DNA of 12,103 nt from Oscillospiraceae bacterium. Its GTDB lineage: Bacteria > Bacillota_A > Clostridia > Oscillospirales > Ruminococcaceae. How positions within the stretch are numbered: the stretch's first letter is position 1; each line of letters opens with the position of its first letter. The stretch covers positions 1 to 12,103 of the forward strand of contig JAGAJA010000010.1 of assembly GCA_017829075.1 (NCBI GenBank). The letters run 5' to 3'. Shown one piece after another: positions 7,017 through 12,103 of this stretch. Under the pieces are notes generated by a model. It made no database searches. It was given only the letters and a program-made list of their open reading frames with translations, and was not told where the DNA came from. A program made the translations under genes and the position numbers.

Positions 7017-7591
7017 AGTCTTAGCTCGGATCTTCCGGAGAAATTTGTTTTCTCCTCCGCAAGCCTGCTGTCCAGCGTGAAATCCGCGAACAGTCCGGCG
7101 GCGGTGTTTTCTGCGGTTATCCCGCCTATTTCAATGGAATTATCCGGCTCGGCGGGGAGATCTGTCAAAGCCTTTAACGCGTCAATATCCCCGGCTCTTG
7201 CGTGAAGTACTGTCCCGGAACTGCCAAGACTTTCCTTTGCCTTAGCCGCAGCCGCCCTGAGGTATTCGGCGTAGGCTGGGGTTTTCGTGTAGTCAGAAAG
7301 CTTCTCCCGGATATCCGTGAAAAGCTGGTCGATAAGTTCGCTGCGGTGCGCAAGCACTGCCTTTTTCATGTCAAAGTCGCAGCGGGAAATCTCTTTCTTA
7401 AAGGAGGCAGAAATCCTGCTACGCTCCGCTCTTATCTCCGACAGGGCTTCATTCGCGGAGCGCTCACTTTTCTCCTTGGCAAGGGCTGAGTACTTCTCCT
7501 CCGCCTGCCGGGTTATCTCCGCAGCCTCCGCGTCAGCCTGTGTGTTTATCGCCTGCCGGAAAAGCTCCAGCCGGGCTTTATTGTTATCCAT
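7013..7591 (-). CDS. atpE: V-type ATP synthase subunit E
   Basis: 192 residues, matching subunit E (NtpE), which pairs with the small G/H subunit to form the peripheral stalks that hold the A3B3 head against rotation. The N-terminal half (about 5-105) is a charged, alanine-rich coiled coil, e.g. QADAEAAEITRQAEEKYS. The C-terminal half is a small alpha/beta domain that caps the head. The ATG at 7591 has a strong AAGGAGT (7598-7604) at 6 bases. The 83-base gap to the upstream subunit F gene is the longest in the operon and holds a 5-bp hairpin (7622-7634); a strong independent ribosome binding site suits a subunit needed in two or three copies. The stop overlaps the ATG of a nine-codon frame leading to subunit A. 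Confidence 0.93.
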   Translation of the reverse strand: MDNNKARLELFRQAINTQADAEAAEITRQAEEKYSALAKEKSERSANEALSEIRAERSRISASFKKEISRCDFDMKKAVLAHRSELIDQLFTDIREKLSDYTKTPAYAEYLRAAAAKAKESLGSSGTVLHARAGDIDALKALTDLPAEPDNSIEIGGITAENTAAGLFADFTLDSRLAEEKTNFSGRSELRL

Positions 7592-7674
7592 GTTGGTACT
7601 CCTTTTGAACAGGCTGCCGATAAGCCGACGGCTTTCCGACGCCCGTTAGCGATTATTCTGAAATGCCTGCAAAA

Positions 7675-7983
7675 TCACAGCTTGATGCCGACAGCCTCGC
7701 CGACATAGCGGCTTATCGCCTCGGACACGCTGGAGTTTCCATGGCGGTCGGGTATCTCTACGATAAGCGGGCGGGTGCGGTTCAGCTTAAGGCTGTAAAC
7801 TCTGTCGTGGCAGAGCTTCACCAGCTTCTCGGTCATCAGCACCACCGCAACGCTCTCGTCCGCGAAAGCCGTTTCCAGCGCGGAGGAAACTTCCTCCTCG
7901 GTGTGGGCGACAACACCCTGTATCCCTGCGAGCCGCATACCCATCTGTGTGTCAATGTTATCGCTGATAAGATAGAATTTCAT
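7675..7983 (-). CDS. atpF: V-type ATP synthase subunit F
   Basis: 102 residues, the usual size for subunit F (called NtpG in E. hirae), the small rotor protein bound to subunit D. It begins MKFYLISDNIDTQMGMRLAGI and contains the characteristic block PLIVEIPDRHG (about 72-82), within a Rossmann-like alpha/beta fold; the C-terminal helix is the part that can regulate rotation in relatives. Its ATG lies 6 bases after the subunit K stop, and I see no good ribosome binding site in front of it (GGTTGATATGCC), so translation probably depends on ribosomes finishing subunit K. Because K is made in many copies and F in one, weak coupled initiation would be a sensible way to keep F low (inference). Confidence 0.93.
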   Translation of the reverse strand: MKFYLISDNIDTQMGMRLAGIQGVVAHTEEEVSSALETAFADESVAVVLMTEKLVKLCHDRVYSLKLNRTRPLIVEIPDRHGNSSVSEAISRYVGEAVGIKL

Positions 7984-7989
7984 GGCATA

Positions 7990-8442
7990 TCAACCGAACA
8001 GGATAAGAATGGAGATAAGCAGACCGTAAATAGCAACGCCCTCGCCCAGAGCCACGAAGATAAGCGCCTTGGTGAATGCCTTGTCATTCTCGCTTACCGC
8101 GCCGATAGCCGCAGGAGCTGCGCCGCCTACCGCAATACCTGTACCGATAGTCGCAAGTCCGGTGGACAGAGCCGCGCCGAGGTACTTCATTCCCTCTGTG
8201 AAGCCGTCTGCGCTTGCCGCTGCGGTTTCAGCCACTGCTCCGGCGGTTTCTGCAAACGCCCCTGTGAGCGGGAGCACTGTCATCAGCGCCATAACTCCGA
8301 TAAAGGACGCCGCGTTTGCGATAATTGCGCGCTTTCTGTTGGCGGGCTTGTGATCCTTTACACGCTTGAGGCTGATAAACAGCGGCAGCATGATAAGTCC
8401 CACGATAATGAGCGGAAGTGCGAAAAGCATGATATATTCCAT
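7990..8442 (-). CDS. ntpK: V-type ATP synthase subunit K (proteolipid ring)
   Basis: 150 residues from the ATG at 8440-8442. That start is chosen because GGAGGA (8450-8455) sits 7 bases upstream; an upstream TTG at 8455-8457 overlaps that ribosome binding site and is not credible. The C-terminal part (about 85-150) is one c-subunit hairpin: a glycine/alanine-rich helix (LGAALSTGLATIGTGIAVGG), a polar turn (SENDKAF) and a second helix with the ion-binding carboxylate Glu134 in ALGEGVAIYG. The N-terminal part is not a second c-hairpin, as it would be in E. hirae NtpK. It is one hydrophobic segment (about 1-25), a basic stretch (KRVKDHKPANRKR) and a second segment ending in LTGAFA, which resembles a signal peptide with an AxA site. 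It forms the membrane rotor ring. Confidence 0.93.
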   Translation of the reverse strand: MEYIMLFALPLIIVGLIMLPLFISLKRVKDHKPANRKRAIIANAASFIGVMALMTVLPLTGAFAETAGAVAETAAASADGFTEGMKYLGAALSTGLATIGTGIAVGGAAPAAIGAVSENDKAFTKALIFVALGEGVAIYGLLISILILFG

Positions 8443-8459
8443 AGTAGTATCCTCCAAAA

Positions 8460-10424
8460 TTAATTGTCTGCTCCGAAGCTTATTTCAATGGGGCGGAAGC
8501 TCTGTCCGCTGCCATCGTAGAAACGGTTGAATATCTCGTAGAACTCCAGACGGAGAACCTGAATTCCCACCAGAAGTCCCTCGATGCCCATTACGATAAG
8601 GTTGCCGATGATGTAGACTATTACCGTGCTGACGGTTATCTCGGTGCCGGGGGTGTTGGTTCCGGCAAGCTGCGCCACAACCAGCATCATTCCCGCATGG
8701 CTCAGCACGAAGCCGCCTATACGCAGGTAGGACATGGTGTTTGAAAGGAAGCTCAGCGCCGCCTCAAACAGCTCGATAAAGTTTTCAATGATGAAGTTTC
8801 CAACAGAAACCTTTTCCGTGGACTTCACGCCCATGACAAGGTTGGACAGCGGGTGCTTGAAGAATATCAGCACAAGCGGCAGCGCTATCAGGCAGATAAT
8901 GTATGCCGGAGTGAAAAGGTTCGTGCCGAACATGAACATTCCCGCAGCCGCAGCCACCAGTGAAACATAGAACACCAGACCCGCAACGCCGTTCACGCTG
9001 AACAGCGCCTCGCCGAAATTGCGCTTGCGGAAATTCAGGATCGTGTTGAACAGCATTGACAGCATTATCAGCACTATGCCTATTCCCAGCGCGGCGATAA
9101 GCAGCGTGGTCGCGACTTGGAAGATGTTCTCAGGCTGCTTTGTATAGCCGAGAAGCCGCCATACGTTCTCCCGGTGGAAGAACGGGGTGATTATCGTTTC
9201 AATGCCGAATACCGAGCCGTAAAGCACTCCGAAAGCTGCGGAGAACAAGCCTATACGGGTCATGATCGGCGCAAGTCCGTTTTTGGTGAATTTACTCAGC
9301 ACCAGACCAAGCAGCGACACCAGAAGTCCCTGTCCCACATCGCCGAACATTATACCGAACATCAGGCAGTAGGTGACTGCGACATAGGGTGTTGGATCGA
9401 AGCCGTTGTAGGCAGGAAGTCCGTACATCTTGACGAACATCTCGAACGGACGGAAAATAACGTTGTTTCGAAGCCTTACCGGAACGTCTGCCGGCGCATT
9501 CTTCGGCTTTATCGGTACTTCGACCGTCTGCACGCTGTCCAGCTTCTCAAGTTCTCCGGACAGCTTCTTTGCGAGCCGTGTGGGGCAGTAGCCGGAGAAG
9601 GAGAACCGTCCCGCTGAGATAAGCGCCATGCTGCGCAGCTCAAAGCAGTCGGTAAGGAATTTCAGCTTGCTCATCACCGCAAGCAGCTCGTCTTTGTACT
9701 TGTCCCGGTATTCGCTCATCTGCTGCTCAAGCTGCTTGTCAAGCCGTTCCTCGTCGTCAATGATATTCTCCAGCATCTCGTCGGTGGTTTTCGCGTCCTC
9801 GTCCAGATAATCCGGCAGGTGAATGCGTTCAAAATAAAGCGACTTCATCAGCGAATCGGCAAACTCGCAGGTATCCGCCGGAGTCAGGTAAATTCCCCAC
9901 ACATAGTCAGGATTTTTTTCAAACGGAATGAAGTGTATGCAGCGATTTGTGTAATAATCCAGCTTCTGGAGGTTGTCCGCAGGCAGCCGCCCGATACGAA
10001 GCTTGACATATTTCATGCCGAAAAGATCCCTGAAGCTTACATTCAGACCGAGCAGATGCTTTACGCAGGCGTCGGTGCTGCGAAGCTCAGCTATCGACTT
10101 CAGCATCTCCTCATGCTCCGCCCGGATCTTTTCCACGCCGGAGCTTACCTCCTCCGCCCAGCGCTCAAATTCGTCAGGTGTTTCCTGCTTTACGCTGTCA
10201 TAGTTCCGGAATTCAAGGGTAATTCCCAGCGCCGCCGCAGTAGCGCGAAGCTTTTCGTATGCGCCGGAGTATGGGTTCTGCGCTGTTCCGCCGGATACCG
10301 AGCCGTTCTTTTCGGAGATATCGTTCATCTGAAAGTTTCTGCTTTCGCAGCACAGCATGAGCGATTTATCAAGCTGTTCGGCTCTGCCCTCGACAGAGAT
10401 CAGCGACATTTTTTCAATACCCAT
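8460..10424 (-). CDS. ntpI: V-type ATP synthase subunit I (stator a subunit)
   Basis: 654 residues, close to the E. hirae NtpI length. The cytosolic N-terminal half (about 1-340) has coiled-coil parts (95-120, 210-250) and contacts the peripheral stalks. The C-terminal half is membrane-embedded with about seven or eight helices from 345 on. The two arginines that face the ring carboxylate are present: Arg568 in SYLRIGG and Arg625 in VLRLEFYE, with the C-terminal block EFYEIFNRFYDGSGQSF. GDVGQG (361-366) is another family mark. The ATG at 10424 follows AGGCGGTGG at about 6-9 bases. The gene starts 42 bases after the subunit C stop, and its stop is 17 bases before the K start, with the K ribosome binding site inside that gap. 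It provides the two half-channels for ions. Confidence 0.96.
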   Translation of the reverse strand: MGIEKMSLISVEGRAEQLDKSLMLCCESRNFQMNDISEKNGSVSGGTAQNPYSGAYEKLRATAAALGITLEFRNYDSVKQETPDEFERWAEEVSSGVEKIRAEHEEMLKSIAELRSTDACVKHLLGLNVSFRDLFGMKYVKLRIGRLPADNLQKLDYYTNRCIHFIPFEKNPDYVWGIYLTPADTCEFADSLMKSLYFERIHLPDYLDEDAKTTDEMLENIIDDEERLDKQLEQQMSEYRDKYKDELLAVMSKLKFLTDCFELRSMALISAGRFSFSGYCPTRLAKKLSGELEKLDSVQTVEVPIKPKNAPADVPVRLRNNVIFRPFEMFVKMYGLPAYNGFDPTPYVAVTYCLMFGIMFGDVGQGLLVSLLGLVLSKFTKNGLAPIMTRIGLFSAAFGVLYGSVFGIETIITPFFHRENVWRLLGYTKQPENIFQVATTLLIAALGIGIVLIMLSMLFNTILNFRKRNFGEALFSVNGVAGLVFYVSLVAAAAGMFMFGTNLFTPAYIICLIALPLVLIFFKHPLSNLVMGVKSTEKVSVGNFIIENFIELFEAALSFLSNTMSYLRIGGFVLSHAGMMLVVAQLAGTNTPGTEITVSTVIVYIIGNLIVMGIEGLLVGIQVLRLEFYEIFNRFYDGSGQSFRPIEISFGADN

Positions 10425-10466
10425 TTCATTCCACCGCCTTTCTATATTATTAATTTTTTCAGATAT

Positions 10467-11501
10467 TCAAAGAACCAGCATTTCCATTATCTCACTGCCG
10501 GAAAGCCCGTAGCGAATGCCCTCGATTACTGTTTTTACATTACGCAGCTCGATTTGCAGGCACTCGATAAGGCAGAAGTAAACCGTCGGCGAATTACGGG
10601 AAATGCGGAGCGTTCTGCGCAGATAATCAAGGCTTATGCGCTCGGTTAGCTGCTCTATCGTCTGGAATTGAGCCGACGTGTCAACAGAAAATCCTATCTC
10701 CGCAAGCTGAGCGGCTACCCTGTCGATATCCGGCTGCTGCATTAGCTGCTCTATGGCAGCGCGGCTTAGCCGGTATCTGAACGGAATTATCTGCTCCGCC
10801 GCAGCGCCTGCATCATAGCCGAATGCTTTCATTCGGCAGCAGGTGACGACATTTTTCATGTCAATGCTCTTGAGAAAAGCTCGCTTCAGCTCAGTTTTCA
10901 CAGCGCCCTTGCAGCTTTTCTCCACCATTTTCATGCAGGAGATATAATAATAAGTGTAGATGCGGCGCTCACACTCCCGGATATTGATTTTACCGGCAGC
11001 GGACGCCTCTGTCAGAAGCGGCTGGAGTATCCTGCCGAATTCCGTGCCGGAGAGCATTCGGGAGATATCCTCAAAGCTCTCAGCCTTGCCAAGCTCCAGC
11101 AGGTCAATTCGGGAGCGGCGGATAAGGAATGTCGGCACAGCGGCGATATAGCTGTCGGTGGAGCCGTCCGCAACGCCCTGTATCGCGGACAGTATCTGCT
11201 CCGCTTCAAGCTGGGTGACGATCTCCCGGAAGAACCATTTGCTCTCGGTGAAATCAAATCTGCTGAAATGCTCAAAAATCTCAAAGTTCGACTTATCCAG
11301 CAGCGCTTCAAGCTGTCCGCGGTGGATAGTGCGGGGGTCTGCTCCGGAGAGCGCTTCGCCGAAGCGGGAAGTATTTTTGAGGAATGCCGCAGCCTCCGCG
11401 ACCGATTTTTTGTCGCATAGCTGCGCGAAATCCTCCGCTGTCAGCGACCTGCCGAAAACCGCCCTTGACTTTGCGATTACGGAGTTGGAGGAAAAGGACA
11501 T
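10467..11501 (-). CDS. atpC: V-type ATP synthase subunit C
   Basis: 344 residues from the ATG at 11499-11501, the usual size for subunit C (NtpC, equivalent to eukaryotic subunit d), a funnel-shaped, all-helical protein that sits on the proteolipid ring and receives the D/F shaft. The sequence is helical throughout, with family features such as YYYISCMKMVEK near the middle and the ending YGLSGSEIMEMLVL. A GTG three codons upstream (11508-11510) would overlap the stop of the preceding gene. I prefer the ATG because AGG (about 11510-11512) lies 8 bases ahead of it. Only one base separates it from the upstream TAA (11503-11505), so translation is surely coupled. Recognition rests on position in the operon and general family likeness rather than a catalytic motif. 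Confidence 0.92.
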   Translation of the reverse strand: MSFSSNSVIAKSRAVFGRSLTAEDFAQLCDKKSVAEAAAFLKNTSRFGEALSGADPRTIHRGQLEALLDKSNFEIFEHFSRFDFTESKWFFREIVTQLEAEQILSAIQGVADGSTDSYIAAVPTFLIRRSRIDLLELGKAESFEDISRMLSGTEFGRILQPLLTEASAAGKINIRECERRIYTYYYISCMKMVEKSCKGAVKTELKRAFLKSIDMKNVVTCCRMKAFGYDAGAAAEQIIPFRYRLSRAAIEQLMQQPDIDRVAAQLAEIGFSVDTSAQFQTIEQLTERISLDYLRRTLRISRNSPTVYFCLIECLQIELRNVKTVIEGIRYGLSGSEIMEMLVL

Positions 11502-11502
11502 A

Positions 11503-11811
11503 TTACACACCTGTTACCTTTTCGATTATTTCGGACGTCCACTCGTCCCTGTGCGCGGAGAAGATGTCGTCTATGCGCTTTATCTGCTCTGCTTTTGCGG
11601 CGTCAGCGCCCCCCTGCTTTTCAGCGAGAGCCGCCTCCTGAGCCGCGCGGTATTCCTCCAGCTTTTTCCGCTCGCTGGAGATAAGCTGCTCGTTTGCCTG
11701 CGCCGCCGCCTTTCCGGACTCCTCCAGCTTTCGGGACTGCTCCTCCCGGAGGGCTTCTACCCGCGCCGCGGCTGCTTTGTCTATTTCTATTATCTGCCGT
11801 AATATATCCAT
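11503..11811 (-). CDS. V-type ATP synthase subunit G/H (peripheral stalk)
   Basis: 102 residues, first gene of the operon. Residues 5-75 are a continuous charged, alanine-rich coiled coil (DKAAAARVEALREEQSRKLE), and the remainder is a short helical end. This matches the small stalk partner of subunit E (called G or H in V/A-type enzymes, NtpF in E. hirae). The start is the ATG at 11809-11811, preceded by GAGG (11820-11823) at 8 bases; a longer frame beginning at a TTG (11847) would pass through the ribosome binding site and a tandem repeat and is rejected. A GAGGTACCTC palindrome overlaps the ribosome binding site. Identification rests on coiled-coil character and operon position, since this family has little sequence conservation. 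Confidence 0.85.
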   Translation of the reverse strand: MDILRQIIEIDKAAAARVEALREEQSRKLEESGKAAAQANEQLISSERKKLEEYRAAQEAALAEKQGGADAAKAEQIKRIDDIFSAHRDEWTSEIIEKVTGV

Positions 11812-11823
11812 ATGAGGTACCTC

Positions 11824-11861
11824 GCAAATAAAAACTATACCCTGCAAATAAAATTCATACC
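11824..11861 (-). repeat. Two 18-base tandem repeats in the ATPase operon leader
   Basis: Read on the minus strand, GGTATGAATTTTATTTGC (11844-11861) and GGTATAGTTTTTATTTGC (11824-11841) match at 15 of 18 bases and are separated by 2 bases, giving a 20-base period. A third GGGTAT lies at about 11872-11877, inside the promoter. They fall between the predicted transcription start and the first ribosome binding site. They could be a protein-binding or RNA regulatory site, or chance in AT-rich DNA. Confidence 0.5.
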
Positions 11862-11866
11862 TTAAT

Positions 11867-11896
11867 ATTGTATACCCTTTTTATAAATTATTTCAA
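11867..11896 (-). promoter_or_regulatory. Candidate promoter of the V-type ATPase operon
   Basis: On the minus strand, -35 TTGAAA (11891-11896) is followed by TATACAAT, which can be read as -10 TATACA (11869-11874, 16-base spacer) or TACAAT (11867-11872, 18-base spacer). The start would be near 11861, giving a leader of about 50 bases. An imperfect palindrome, GTAAACAAATATTTAC (11905-11920), lies just upstream of the -35 and could be an operator, though AT-rich DNA produces such patterns by chance. The rest of the AT-rich stretch up to 11978 shows no gene. Confidence 0.65.
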
Positions 11897-11978
11897 TAGT
11901 GATAGTAAACAAATATTTACAGGCAAAAATGGCGATAATGACTATACACATATAAATAATGAGGGGAGCATGGGGTAA

Positions 11979-12094
11979 ATTGGAATTTGTCGGGCGGGTA
12001 CGCCCGCCGGCGACTTCCGCGCGAAGCGCGGAAAATGCTTTTCGCTTCCTTTTGGCACAAAAGGAAGTAGGGTGTGGGGCAAAGCCCCACCACT
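11979..12094 (-). repeat. Four-hairpin repeat, right inverted copy
   Basis: The reverse complement matches 1-117 with one single-base deletion (four instead of five T after GCA) and one substitution (GGCGGG for GTCGGG). The substitution gives the fourth hairpin one mismatch; the other three hairpins are intact. It lies upstream of the ATPase operon promoter, with the GTGGGGC end pointing away from the operon, as in the left copy. The last nine bases of the window (CGCGCGTAA) cannot be compared because the left copy is cut off by the window edge. Confidence 0.85.
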
Positions 12095-12103
12095 CGCGCG
12101 TAA

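Noticed and set aside
7663..8463. A 266-codon plus-strand open frame
   Set aside because: It lies antisense to subunits F and K, which have clear family sequences and ribosome binding sites. Its product is rich in Cys, His and Arg with no recognisable domain. The same applies to plus-strand frames at 5386-5829, 6025-6756 and 9819-10649.
11812..11847. N-terminal extension of the first ATPase gene from a TTG
   Set aside because: The extension would be encoded by the tandem repeat and the ribosome binding site of the internal ATG. The ATG at 11811 has GAGG at 8 bases and gives the expected family length.
1..12094. Composite transposon bounded by inverted repeats
   Set aside because: The cargo is rnpB and a housekeeping ATPase operon, no transposase is present, the repeats are non-coding hairpin arrays, and no target-site duplication can be seen because the left edge is cut off.

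Overview
The window looks like a chromosomal segment of a clostridial Firmicute, most likely Ruminococcus-like or another Oscillospiraceae. The basis is the strong GGAGG-type ribosome binding sites, near-consensus sigma-70 promoters, balanced base composition, a bacterial RNase P RNA and a complete bacterial V/A-type ATPase operon. The species assignment is inference. I see no transposase, phage gene, CRISPR array or defence gene.

Layout, left to right. Positions 1-117 hold a repeat made of four hairpins. It is followed by a small hairpin and the rho-independent terminator of a minus-strand acyl-CoA synthetase gene (199-1875). Upstream of that gene, also on the minus strand, is rnpB (RNase P RNA, about 2021-2368) with its own strong promoter. 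A divergent promoter drives a short plus-strand gene (2496-2936) for an unrecognised membrane protein. Positions 2935-3112 hold a dense group of palindromes. The first part folds into a four-way (cloverleaf-like) junction, and the second part is a diverged inverted copy of one of its arms that carries compensatory base changes. A terminator hairpin follows at 3129-3160.

Positions 3163-11811 are one minus-strand operon of nine genes encoding a V/A-type ATPase, in transcription order G/H, C, I, K, F, E, A, B, D. Subunits A and B form the catalytic head, D and F the central rotor, E and G/H the peripheral stalks, C the socket on the ring, K the ion-carrying ring, and I the membrane stator half-channel. 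All parts needed for a rotary enzyme are present. The active-site residues I could check are intact: the P-loop in A, the degenerate loop in B, the two arginines in I and the carboxylate in K. The genes are tightly packed, several with overlapping or adjacent stop and start codons, so translational coupling is likely. A promoter and a tandem repeat lie in the operon leader (11824-11896).

The right end (11979-12094) carries a nearly identical copy of the first repeat in inverted orientation, so the whole window is bracketed by inverted repeats. The most interesting content is not a new gene system. It is this set of compact multi-hairpin repeats, which share one design (7-12 bp stems, mostly 3-base loops, almost no spacer) despite unrelated sequences. 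Also notable are the unusual ring subunit K and a nine-codon reading frame that links the stop of subunit E to the TTG start of subunit A.
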